From Thiotrichaceae bacterium (GTDB lineage Bacteria; Pseudomonadota; Gammaproteobacteria; Thiotrichales; Thiotrichaceae), in contig JALVDQ010000361.1 of NCBI GenBank assembly GCA_027008885.1, forward strand, positions 1 through 8,350: 8,350 nt of DNA, written 5' to 3'. Position 1 is the stretch's first letter, and every line of letters starts with the position of its first letter. The position numbers were made by a program, and so were the translations under genes. Positions 1 to 6,530 of the stretch are shown here, in pieces. The notes under the pieces are model-generated. The model was not told the origin of the DNA. It searched no databases and saw only the letters and a program-made list of their open reading frames with translations.

Positions 1-2109
1 AGGCACTTCAACAATCTTTATATTGGCATTATATTTGTTTGCAGTCGCTTGTAACATATCGCGCACCGCTAGTGCAATCTCATGGCTTTTACGTTCGCGC
101 GCATGTTTATCCGTCAGATTGACAACAATATCACCCAGATTCGAGCCTTTGCGCAAATAGTATTGACGTACCAAACCATTGAAGTTGATCGGTGCTGCCG
201 TGCCTGCATAGGTTTGGTAATCACTGATTTCTTCCACTTCATCCAGTTGTAGCGAAAATTCATTCAGGACTCTGGAGGTTTGCTCCAGGGTTGTGCCTTC
301 TGGCATATCGAGCACAATCTGAAATTCTGACTTGTTATCAAATGGCAGCATTTTCAGAATTACTTTTTCAAGTGGAAATGCCAATGAAACAGCTGCTGCA
401 ATCAGCACAGGAATCAACACAAAAAGGAGGAAAAAACGTTTAAAACCACCGCCTTTCTCTTTTAAAAACGGACCCATAACCTTGTTAAAGAAGCGCTTTG
501 TTCTGGTTTCGCCGTGATCTTCCTGATGATGTTCAAAATTAACCCTGGCAAGAATTTTGTTTGTTAGCCACGGCGTCACAATATAGGCAACCCCCAGTGA
601 CAACAACATTCCAATACTCGCGTTGATCGGGATCGGGCTCATATAAGGTCCCATCAGACCGGTTACGAATGCCATTGGCAGCAGCGCCGCGATTACCGCA
701 AAGGTCGCCAGAATGGTCGGACCACCAACCTCATCAACCGCATAGGGAATCACCTCGGCAAGTTTTCGCTTGCCGCCCAGTGCCATGTGACGATGGATAT
801 TTTCGACCACCACAATGGCGTCATCCACCAGAATACCAATTGAAAAGATCAGCGCAAACAGGGATACTCGGTTTAGTGTGAATCCCCATGCCCAGGATGC
901 AAACAGCGTCAGTGCCAGCGTAATAATCACCGCGACTCCGACAATAATGGCTTCCCTGAAGCCCAATGTAAGCCAGATAAGAATCACAACAGCGAATGTT
1001 TCGATGATTAACTTGTGAATCAGCTTGTCTGATTTGGCTTTGGCAGTGTCACCATAATTGCGCGTCACCGTAACATTGACACCCTCAGGTATAAATGTAC
1101 CTTTTAACTGCTCGATACGCTTGATGATATTATTGGAAACATCCACCGCATTCACACTGGGCTGCTTTGCAATCGCAATGGTGACGGCTGGAGACTTGAT
1201 ACCCGGCTGCAAATTTTTATCTTTATGCGCAATACCTTGTCCGGTATTGAAGCTGACATAGGTCTCCGGAGAATCTGCGCCCAGTGAAATGGTCGCTACA
1301 TCTCGCAAATAAACAGGGCTGCCATCAAACACACCTACTACCATGTCACCAATTTCTTTTTCTGTTGACAAAAAGGTGCCCGCGACAACCTGTACCTCGG
1401 TATTATTATCCACCAGAGAAACCGCGTCAGTGGCGGTACTGCTTGCCTGCAACGAAGTGCGTATATCATTTAACGAGAGGTTATAGCCAGAAATTTTGGC
1501 ACTGTCCAGCAGCACATGAACCACCCGTTGTGCACTGCCAACCGTATAGATCTGGCGCGTACCCGGCACACGTTTTAATTCAGCTTCTATGGCATGAGCG
1601 ACCTGGGTTAATTCTTCGGCACCACGTTTGTCATCTTCTGTCCAGAGTGTCAGCGTCACAATCGGTACATCATCAATACCCTTGGGTTTGATAAGTGGAT
1701 AGCCCACCCCCAGTTTTTGCGGCAACCAGTCCTGATTGGAGGCGATTTTATTATACAGGCGAACCAGCGCGACGGTTCGGTCTACACCCACCTTGTACTG
1801 TATTGTCAGCATCGACATGCCTGGCAATGAGGTCGAATAAATATGCTTGAGATCCTTTATCTCGGATAGCACCTGCTCTGCGGGTGTGCTCACAAGGTTT
1901 TCAACTTCCTGTGCGCTTGCTCCCGGAAACGGGATAAAAATATTCGCAAAGGTTACATTGATCTGCGGATCTTCTTCACGCGGAGTAACCATTACCGCAA
2001 ACAAGCCTAACAGCAGACCAACCAGAGCCAGAAGCGGGGTAATTTCAGTTAATAAAAACTTTTTGGCTATGCGCCCGGATATACCCATTTTTTCACCAGA
2101 ATTACTCAT
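1..2109 (-). CDS. RND efflux permease (AcrB/HAE type), N-terminal 703 codons, runs off window
   Basis: Inner-membrane proton-driven pump subunit that, in this family, works with a periplasmic adaptor and an outer-membrane channel to export drugs, detergents or other hydrophobic compounds. The frame is open from ATG at 2109 to the window edge with no stop. A first membrane helix lies near residues 22-42 (TPLLALVGLLLGLFAVMV) and is followed by a PREEDPQI motif, seen in many AcrB-like proteins. A long periplasmic porter segment follows, then membrane helices from about residue 365 on. TM4 carries the proton-relay pair Asp429-Asp430 in GILVDDAIVVVEN, which marks the HAE drug-export class rather than a non-transporting homologue. 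Helix 7 is near residue 550, after which the second periplasmic half begins. Family members are about 1,000-1,050 residues, so roughly a third is missing at the C-terminus. The start overlaps the adaptor gene by 8 nt (ATGAGTAA), which suggests translational coupling. The substrate cannot be told from the sequence. Confidence 0.95.
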   Translation of the reverse strand, partial: MSNSGEKMGISGRIAKKFLLTEITPLLALVGLLLGLFAVMVTPREEDPQINVTFANIFIPFPGASAQEVENLVSTPAEQVLSEIKDLKHIYSTSLPGMSMLTIQYKVGVDRTVALVRLYNKIASNQDWLPQKLGVGYPLIKPKGIDDVPIVTLTLWTEDDKRGAEELTQVAHAIEAELKRVPGTRQIYTVGSAQRVVHVLLDSAKISGYNLSLNDIRTSLQASSTATDAVSLVDNNTEVQVVAGTFLSTEKEIGDMVVGVFDGSPVYLRDVATISLGADSPETYVSFNTGQGIAHKDKNLQPGIKSPAVTIAIAKQPSVNAVDVSNNIIKRIEQLKGTFIPEGVNVTVTRNYGDTAKAKSDKLIHKLIIETFAVVILIWLTLGFREAIIVGVAVIITLALTLFASWAWGFTLNRVSLFALIFSIGILVDDAIVVVENIHRHMALGGKRKLAEVIPYAVDEVGGPTILATFAVIAALLPMAFVTGLMGPYMSPIPINASIGMLLSLGVAYIVTPWLTNKILARVNFEHHQEDHGETRTKRFFNKVMGPFLKEKGGGFKRFFLLFVLIPVLIAAAVSLAFPLEKVILKMLPFDNKSEFQIVLDMPEGTTLEQTSRVLNEFSLQLDEVEEISDYQTYAGTAAPINFNGLVRQYYLRKGSNLGDIVVNLTDKHARERKSHEIALAVRDMLQATANKYNANIKIVEVP

Positions 2110-3322
2110 GGCTTGCAGTCTCATGTTTGTTTGCGAGTTTTTTAAACTTTTCTTCACGCAACAATTTTAAATTTACTGCTGCGTGCACAGGATCAAGCGC
2201 AATGCGTTCACCCTCATCGAGACCGGCAAGCACGCGGATTTTTCCATCCGAAGTAGGATTTCCCAGACGCACTTGCCTTAACATTGGAACATTATTTTCA
2301 TCCACAACATACACGCCTGTGACCTCGCTGCGGTATGCCACCGCAGAAGCCGGTATCAGAAGGTGCTTTTGCTTGCCAATAACAAAGCCCATTTTAACGA
2401 ACACACCAGGAAACAAGCCTTTTACCGCCGAACCGAGTAAGGCTCGCACTTTAAAGGCATTGGTTTTGGGATCAGCATAAGGGAAAAAGGTTAATTTTTT
2501 GACTGGAATGCCCACCTTGTCATCTTCAACAAAGATTCTTGCCGATTTATATTTTCTTACTTTAAGAATAAGGCGCTGGGGGATATTTGTGACTGCGCGC
2601 AATTCGGACAAGGAGATACCCGTCATTATCGGTGAACCCGGAGCAACCACCTCGCCTAACTCAACGTGTCTTTCGACCACAATCCCGCTATAGGGAGCAA
2701 ACACCTCAGTATAACCTAGCTGTTGCCCTGCCTTGTTTAAACCCGCTTTGGCAGCAGCCAGACTGGATTTTGCCGCCGCCAGCCCCGCCTTGGCAACCTT
2801 CAGGCTTGCTCTGGCAGATTCCAGACGTGCCAGTGATGAACGCATTTTGCCTTCAGCCTGATCATACTGGGAGCGCGTCAATATGCGTTTGGCATATAAG
2901 CCCTTAACCCGATTGTACTCGGAACGGGCAACCGTATAATTTGCCATTGCTTCCTTGGCTGCCGCCTCAGCCTGAACAACTGCTGCCGACGCCTTGCTAA
3001 TAGCAGCTTTTGATTCATTTACCGCAGCTTTTGCCTGTTGCAAGCCGGACTTTTGATTTTCGGAAGAAATTCTCGCAAGAAGAGAACCTTTTTTTACATA
3101 ATCACCGACATCATGGCTTACCTTGCTGATCACCCCCGCTGTTTGGGCAGAAACCGTACTTTTATTCACCGCTTCTATTTCACCATCAAGCATCTGGTAG
3201 TCAAGCACTGTTTCTTTGACAACCTTGCTGGTTTCAAGCTTGCTGACCTCTGCTTTTACGACTAATGGTAGGACTGCTACGACTAAACCAATCAAAAATG
3301 CAGGCTTAAATAAGTCTCTCAT
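2102..3322 (-). CDS. RND efflux periplasmic adaptor (membrane fusion protein, HlyD/AcrA family)
   Basis: Periplasmic adaptor expected to bridge the permease encoded next to it and an outer-membrane channel not seen in the window. The 406-residue length is normal. Residues 1-24 form a signal peptide with cleavage likely after VVKA. There is no lipobox cysteine, so unlike AcrA it is probably not a lipoprotein. Residues about 48-86 are the first half of the barrel-sandwich (lipoyl-like) domain (TVSAQTAGVISKVSHDVGDY, then VKKGSLLARI). Residues about 90-205 form a long Ala/Lys-rich alpha-helical hairpin with near-repeats such as KAGLAAAKSSLAAAKAGLNK. The second half of the lipoyl domain (YTEVFAPYSGIVVERHVELG) and beta-barrel/membrane-proximal segments follow. 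The start has an AGAGAG purine tract upstream. It is the first gene of the operon, with a recognisable promoter and palindrome in front of it. Confidence 0.95.
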   Translation of the reverse strand: MRDLFKPAFLIGLVVAVLPLVVKAEVSKLETSKVVKETVLDYQMLDGEIEAVNKSTVSAQTAGVISKVSHDVGDYVKKGSLLARISSENQKSGLQQAKAAVNESKAAISKASAAVVQAEAAAKEAMANYTVARSEYNRVKGLYAKRILTRSQYDQAEGKMRSSLARLESARASLKVAKAGLAAAKSSLAAAKAGLNKAGQQLGYTEVFAPYSGIVVERHVELGEVVAPGSPIMTGISLSELRAVTNIPQRLILKVRKYKSARIFVEDDKVGIPVKKLTFFPYADPKTNAFKVRALLGSAVKGLFPGVFVKMGFVIGKQKHLLIPASAVAYRSEVTGVYVVDENNVPMLRQVRLGNPTSDGKIRVLAGLDEGERIALDPVHAAVNLKLLREEKFKKLANKHETASHE

Positions 3323-3397
3323 GTTAAAATTCTCTCTAGTGTACGTTTAGTTGGCTTTACTGCTACGTCATAATGTCATGTTGCTTATACGCTGTGT

Positions 3398-3426
3398 ATT
3401 ATAACAAGCTATATTAGAGATAACTA
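3398..3426 (-). promoter_or_regulatory. Putative sigma-70 promoter of the efflux operon (extended -10)
   Basis: Read on the minus strand, positions 3406-3398 give TGTTATAAT, a perfect extended -10 (TGnTATAAT). Seventeen bases further upstream the hexamer at 3426-3421 is TAGTTA, a poor match to TTGACA. That is typical of extended -10 promoters or of promoters needing an activator. The -10 is about 75 bp upstream of the adaptor ATG, leaving an untranslated leader of roughly 65-70 nt. It is a prediction from motif matching only. Confidence 0.5.
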
Positions 3427-3431
3427 ATATA
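3410..3431. promoter_or_regulatory. 22-bp palindrome over the efflux promoter -35 region (candidate operator)
   Basis: TATATTAG-AGATAA-CTAATATA is a perfect 8-bp inverted repeat with a 6-bp spacer. It covers the -35 hexamer and most of the spacer of the predicted promoter for the adaptor/permease operon. That size and position are what a dimeric repressor of an efflux pump (TetR or MarR family, for example) would use. No regulator gene is present in the window, so the binding protein is unknown. The low GC content means chance is not excluded. Confidence 0.45.
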
Positions 3432-3460
3432 CCGTGTTTTTATTAAGTGTATCAATACCT

Positions 3461-3564
3461 GGCATAACACATTGGCATAACACATTGGCATAACACATTG
3501 GCATAACACATTGGCATAACACATTGGCATAACACATTGGCATAGCACACTGGCATGATACAGT
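3461..3564. repeat. Tandem 13-bp repeat, six perfect plus two degenerate copies
   Basis: The unit GGCATAACACATT occurs six times without any mismatch (3461-3538). Two decayed copies follow: GGCATAGCACACT (2 mismatches) and GGCATGATACAGT (3 mismatches). The array sits in the 365-bp gap between the divergent efflux operon and the DUF4124-type gene. It begins about 30 bp upstream of the efflux palindrome. Perfect internal copies with decay at one end suggest recent slippage-type expansion. The unit length is neither a multiple of three nor a whole number of helical turns. The rest of this gene-free stretch (about 3565-3687) shows nothing definite. Confidence 0.95.
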
Positions 3565-3687
3565 AGACCCACTATTTCCAGACAGACCTAAAGTCACTCA
3601 TTCAGGATATAGTCTGTAGAAACACTTTCAAGCAACAAACAAATATAAAAAAAGAAAAACTGATCATTACATTAGGCACAAAACAAA

Positions 3688-4167
3688 ATGAAAAAAATAA
3701 TCTTAATGACCTGCATCTCTGCTTTAACATTAACTTATAGCATTAACTCATACGCAAAAATATATAAATGGACAGACTCCAGAGGAGTTGTACATTATTC
3801 AGCCACACCGCCTGCAATCAAAAAGAAAGCAAAGCAGAAAGTAAAAAATATAGAAAATGAAATCCGTATGGCGGCTGGAAAACACCGCAAACATCATAAA
3901 TCAAACAAAAAAAATACAAAAAAATCAGAACAAAGCGAACAAAATCAGCAAGATTCAGAGTTATCCGGTCCGGATAAAAAACTCATAGAGTATTGCAGAA
4001 GCCAGCGCAATAATCTCAAGACTCTAAAGAATAACTTTAGAAATATCTGGATTGATACCAAAGGCAAAAAAATCAGGCTCAATCAAAAACAGCGACAGGA
4101 AAAAGTGGACTACCTGAAATCACGCATCGAAAAAGACTGCAAGGAAGTTAAAACAACAGATTCTTAA
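3688..4167 (+). CDS. DUF4124-type small secreted periplasmic protein
   Basis: A 159-residue exported protein of unknown function. Residues 1-23 are a classical signal peptide with cleavage predicted after NSYA. Directly after it comes KIYKWTDSRGVVHYSATPPA, a typical DUF4124 motif (xxYKWxDxxGxxHYSDxPP). This domain is common in gammaproteobacterial cell-envelope proteins with no proven biochemical role. A very Lys/His/Gln/Ser-rich, probably disordered linker follows (residues about 45-95). A helical C-terminal segment contains Cys103 and Cys151, the only cysteines of the mature chain, which could form a disulfide. An AGG at 3674-3676, 11 nt before the ATG, is only a weak ribosome binding site. 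The gene is more AT-rich than the efflux genes. It lies upstream of the tautomerase gene on the same strand, but 87 bp separate them, so an operon is not certain. Confidence 0.8.
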   Translation: MKKIILMTCISALTLTYSINSYAKIYKWTDSRGVVHYSATPPAIKKKAKQKVKNIENEIRMAAGKHRKHHKSNKKNTKKSEQSEQNQQDSELSGPDKKLIEYCRSQRNNLKTLKNNFRNIWIDTKGKKIRLNQKQRQEKVDYLKSRIEKDCKEVKTTDS

Positions 4168-4199
4168 AACCAGTTTGCTATTCCTGAACAGGCTTCTTG

Positions 4200-4214
4200 A
4201 GAGTATGATACTCT
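4200..4214. repeat. Short perfect hairpin between the DUF4124-type and tautomerase genes
   Basis: AGAGTA-TGA-TACTCT is a perfect 6-bp inverted repeat with a 3-nt loop, 41 bp before the tautomerase ATG. No T-run follows it, so it is not a convincing intrinsic terminator. It could be an operator or a leader hairpin, or chance. Confidence 0.35.
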
Positions 4215-4254
4215 TCTACATACTTTGTTACATTCACAGCAGAAGGAGTTTATC

Positions 4255-4590
4255 ATGCCCCTGATCAGCATAGAAACCAATCAGCCTCTTGATAATCAGG
4301 AGGTACTTGAGTCGATTTCAGCAAAAACGGCTGAGCTTTTAGGTAAGCCGGAAAGTTATGTGATGGTTAAATACAGGCAAAACAACACCATGTTATTTGC
4401 CGGTAATGAGCAACCTCTAGCCCACGTTAAGCTAAAGAGTCTGGGCTTGCCTGAAGAGCAAACAGCGCACTACTCAGAAAAAATCTGCGAGCTAATACAG
4501 GAATACTTTAATGTATCAGCTGCCAGAGTTTATATTGAATTTTCCAGTCCGCAACGCCATCTCTGGGGATGGAATTCAACAACTTTCTAA
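4255..4590 (+). CDS. MIF-like tautomerase (phenylpyruvate tautomerase/MIF family)
   Basis: A 111-residue bacterial homologue of macrophage migration inhibitory factor. I chose the ATG at 4255 rather than one 30 bp upstream for two reasons. AAGGAG lies at 4243-4248 with a 6-nt spacer, and this start gives MPLI, placing the catalytic proline immediately after the removable Met as in all active family members. Equivalents of the MIF active site are visible: Pro1, Lys30 (GKPESYVMV, MIF Lys32), the Tyr of RVYIEF (MIF Tyr95) and the C-terminal GWNSTTF (MIF GWNNSTF). MIF Asn97 is Glu here, and the CxxC thiol motif of animal MIF is absent. The expected activity is keto-enol tautomerisation of phenylpyruvate-like compounds in a cytoplasmic trimer. 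The physiological substrate in bacteria is not known. Confidence 0.9.
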   Translation: MPLISIETNQPLDNQEVLESISAKTAELLGKPESYVMVKYRQNNTMLFAGNEQPLAHVKLKSLGLPEEQTAHYSEKICELIQEYFNVSAARVYIEFSSPQRHLWGWNSTTF

Positions 4591-4594
4591 TATC

Positions 4595-4733
4595 ACCCAT
4601 CCCCCTGTTTTTTACATATTTTTGCGTAGGTTGGATTAGCGTAGCGTAATCCGACATAGTGCCGCGATCTGTCGGGTTACGCTTGGGCTAATCCGACCTA
4701 CATAACTAAAACTACCCATCCCCCCTGTTTTTA
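4595..4733. repeat. 20-bp direct repeats flanking an inverted-repeat element
   Basis: ACCCATCCCCCTGTTTTTTA (4595-4614) and ACCCATCCCCCCTGTTTTTA (4714-4733) are the same sequence except for lengths of the C and T runs (C5/T6 against C6/T5). They flank the 76-bp inverted repeat symmetrically in a region where two genes converge. They may be a duplication made when the element inserted or the boundary of a larger repeated unit. The T-runs could also help end transcription from both sides. Confidence 0.8.
4626..4701. repeat. 76-bp nested palindromic element (REP/MITE-like)
   Basis: The outer arms GTAGGTTGGATTAGC (4626-4640) and GCTAATCCGACCTAC (4687-4701) pair over 14 of 15 positions. Inside are two further hairpins: TTGGATTA (4631-4638) with TAATCCGA (4647-4654), and GTCGGGTTA (4671-4679) with TAATCCGAC (4689-4697), each allowing a G-T pair. 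The DNA or RNA could therefore fold as one long stem or two side-by-side hairpins. The wording GTAGGTYGGATTAGC...CGTAATCCGAC resembles dispersed intergenic repeats I know from gammaproteobacterial genomes. It encodes nothing and could be mobilised only in trans. It lies between the convergent tautomerase and HPF/sigma-like genes and may act as a two-way terminator. Confidence 0.85.
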
Positions 4734-4753
4734 ATACTTTTTGGCTGCTTGAT

Positions 4754-5806
4754 TTAAACCCTGAGCAATTTAAGCAATAGTTCTTTGTCCAGAGCAATCC
4801 CTCTATCCTTCAGGCTTTCCAGCAGAAAAGCTTCTGCATGCTCAAGCAGGCGTTGTGTTCTGCTGATGGAGTCTATTGCAAGACTTTCGCTTACTTGCTC
4901 AACAGGGAATTGTTCCTGATAAACCAGTGAAATAACCTGACGCCACTGGTTTGGCAGTGTTGCCATGATTTGATAGCAGCTATCTTTGGCATTTTTTTCG
5001 ACCAGCTCGTCGGGAAGTGACACATTGTTATCGGGTATGATGTCTTCAATATGTAATGCTTCAAAAGGCTGATAAAACTCGCCTGTTTCTTCTTCTACCA
5101 TGCTTTCTGCCTGGCTCACCGGATCTTCTGGAAGTTCAGCCTCAAGTGAAATATCTTTCTCGTGCAATGAAGTTTCGCGGGTTTCTTCTGCGAGAACTTC
5201 ATGGACAGTTTTAATCAGTGTCTGGTATAGTTTTTCATCCCTGTTTTCAAGTTCGTCCCATTTTAACTGCAATCTGAGTATGACTTCATCACGAATGTCT
5301 TCCATAGTTGGATAGGATGCTGGTAAATCACCATTTGCTCTCAAATAGCTTAATTCACGCCGAATATACTGCTCAAGACGAGACAACAGGGGTTGCAGTT
5401 GTTGTTCTGATTCCTTATGACTTTCTTTTGAAAAATTACTGAGCTTCGTTTTTAGCTGTTTTATCCGGTTACGACGACTTTTACGTTTCCAGTTTTCCCT
5501 GCCGCTTATTTTCGCCTGATGTTTTTTTACCTGTCTGACGAGTTCTTTTACTGCCTGATTCAGTGCATTTGCTAGTTTTTCATCCGTTTCTTTCGCCAGT
5601 AATATTTTTCTGGGTGGAATATGTAAACGCAAGGTAATTCGGTATTTGTCCTTAAAGTATTCAACAGTTACATGTATTTTGCTCTGGTTTAAATGATAGT
5701 TTTCCAAAAGTGAATCAAGATGATCATTCAGGGTCTTTTTAACTGTCTTTCTGACAGACTTTAACTGTCCTTTTTGTAGATTTCTTGCTGTGAATTGTAT
5801 GTCCAT
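4754..5806 (-). CDS. HPF/RaiA-like ribosome hibernation domain fused to sigma-70-like regions
   Basis: A 350-residue protein. The start at 5806 is chosen because AAGGAG (5818-5813) lies 6 nt upstream and because MDIQFTARN matches the beginning of HPF-family proteins. A longer frame from 5878 lacks a ribosome site. Residues 1-100 fit the HPF/RaiA fold, ending in the typical helix ALNQAVKELVRQVKKHQAKI. This domain binds the 30S decoding region and silences ribosomes. Residues 101-120 are strongly basic (WKRKSRRNRIKQLK). Residues about 139-210 resemble sigma-70 region 2 (YPTMEDIRDEVILRLQLKWD). An acidic linker (211-270) follows. Residues 275-335 resemble region 4: LPNQWRQVISLVYQEQF then VSESLAIDSISRTQRLLEHA, close to canonical LPxxxRxVxxLxYxE...RLxxA. 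HPF homologues are about 95-190 residues, so the C-terminal half is additional. It may be a degenerate sigma factor, an RNA polymerase-binding module, or a DNA-binding regulator. The preceding gene is the CBS protein, 205 bp upstream. Confidence 0.8.
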   Translation of the reverse strand: MDIQFTARNLQKGQLKSVRKTVKKTLNDHLDSLLENYHLNQSKIHVTVEYFKDKYRITLRLHIPPRKILLAKETDEKLANALNQAVKELVRQVKKHQAKISGRENWKRKSRRNRIKQLKTKLSNFSKESHKESEQQLQPLLSRLEQYIRRELSYLRANGDLPASYPTMEDIRDEVILRLQLKWDELENRDEKLYQTLIKTVHEVLAEETRETSLHEKDISLEAELPEDPVSQAESMVEEETGEFYQPFEALHIEDIIPDNNVSLPDELVEKNAKDSCYQIMATLPNQWRQVISLVYQEQFPVEQVSESLAIDSISRTQRLLEHAEAFLLESLKDRGIALDKELLLKLLRV

Positions 5807-5937
5807 TGTACTCTCCTTATTATGTATTGGTGAACTCTTTCGGGAGACTATATCTTTCAGACACAAAAATTCTGTCATCCAGGTGACTGATTACAAATAT
5901 TTTTGGATTGCGCCATCCTGGGAGGCTGTCTGGGAAT

Positions 5938-5995
5938 AGCCAAAAACTGGCTCAAACCTGAGTCACGAGCTCCTGATTTCACCTGAAACCAGGAG
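5938..5995 (-). other. Structured spacer between the CBS and HPF/sigma-like genes
   Basis: On the minus strand, 5995-5970 reads CTCCTGGTTTCA-GG-TGAAATCAGGAG. This is a hairpin of about ten pairs with one G-U, starting 16 nt after the CBS stop codon. A second small hairpin, AGCCA-GTTTT-TGGCT, lies at 5952-5938. The G-U pair forms only in minus-strand RNA, where the plus strand would have an A-C mismatch. That points to an RNA element in the transcript of these genes. No U-run follows the first hairpin, so it is a poor intrinsic terminator. It may be a processing or stability element, or attenuate read-through into the downstream gene. Confidence 0.5.
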
Positions 5996-6011
5996 AAACA
6001 GAAATAGTTAC

Positions 6012-6452
6012 CTACAACAAACTATTTTGAAAGATTGCTTTGTGCACATCACCAATACTGATAATCCCGACTATTTTGTCATCCTCGGCAACAGGTATAC
6101 GCCTGATCTTGTTTACGCACATCATTGATGCTGCTTTCATAATAGGCATATCAGGAGACACGGTAGAAACCACTTTGGTCATAATGTCACTGGCAACCAG
6201 TTGTAATGTATCTGCATAATCCTTTTCCATCGCTTCAAAATCAGGACGACCTTCTGCAGCGATGGTTGCCATGTCGGGGAACATTTTGGTCAACAGGTCT
6301 TTTTCAGAGACGATGCCTATGATTTTATCATTTTCATCCACAATGGGTAAGCCACTGATTTTATTAAAACACATTGTATTTGCAATTTCTTTAACCGGAG
6401 TATCTGCTTTAGCAGTTTTTACACCTGTTGTCATGATTTCTGATACTTTCAT
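6012..6452 (-). CDS. Two-CBS-domain (Bateman module) protein
   Basis: A 146-residue stand-alone CBS pair. CBS1 covers residues 1-60 (MKVSEIMTTGVKTAKADTPV, then ISGLPIVDENDKIIGIVSEKD). CBS2 covers about 86-142 (ASDIMTKVVSTVSPDMPIMK, then IRRIPVAEDDKIVGIISIGD). Both have the DIM/EIM start, hydrophobic P-I/V core and G-I-V/I-S plus acidic residue typical of the fold. Such pairs commonly bind AMP, ATP, S-adenosylmethionine or similar ligands and regulate partner proteins. The ligand here is unknown. Each half carries a cysteine at the same place (Cys28 and Cys112 in an MCxNKI motif). GAGG at 6463-6460 lies 7 nt before the ATG and supports the start. The FNR-type site 79-92 bp upstream suggests oxygen-dependent expression. 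It precedes the HPF/sigma-like gene on the same strand. Confidence 0.92.
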   Translation of the reverse strand: MKVSEIMTTGVKTAKADTPVKEIANTMCFNKISGLPIVDENDKIIGIVSEKDLLTKMFPDMATIAAEGRPDFEAMEKDYADTLQLVASDIMTKVVSTVSPDMPIMKAASMMCVNKIRRIPVAEDDKIVGIISIGDVHKAIFQNSLL

Positions 6453-6530
6453 TTAGAATCCTCGTAAAAATAATAAAGTTTAAGCTGAGTATATAAGGGA
6501 GCTCAGGCAAAACTGGATAATATAATAGCA

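Noticed and set aside
669..1691. Several plus-strand open frames of 67-135 codons opposite the RND permease.
   Set aside because: They are antisense shadows of a clearly conserved coding frame and have no recognisable protein features.
2127..3265. Plus-strand open frames opposite the adaptor gene.
   Set aside because: They mirror the Ala/Lys-rich adaptor frame and show Arg/Pro-rich shadow composition without ribosome sites.
3452..3556. A 34-codon minus-strand frame through the 13-bp array, encoding a Cys-rich repeat (NVLCQCVMPMCYA twice).
   Set aside because: The repeat unit simply has no stop in any minus-strand frame. There is no ribosome site before the ATG at 3556, and the frame ends three codons after the array.
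3461..3564. Reading the 13-bp array as a CRISPR array or plasmid iterons.
   Set aside because: There are no spacers between units and no cas or replication-initiator gene nearby. The units abut directly and are shorter than typical iterons.
4225..4254. Longer start at 4225 for the tautomerase gene.
   Set aside because: It would bury the catalytic Pro1 behind ten extra residues and ignore the strong ribosome site at 4243-4248.
4754..5878. Longer start at 5878 for the HPF/sigma-like gene, adding 24 residues (MTEFLCLKDIV...).
   Set aside because: No ribosome site precedes 5878. The internal ATG at 5806 has AAGGAG at ideal spacing and begins exactly where HPF-family proteins begin.
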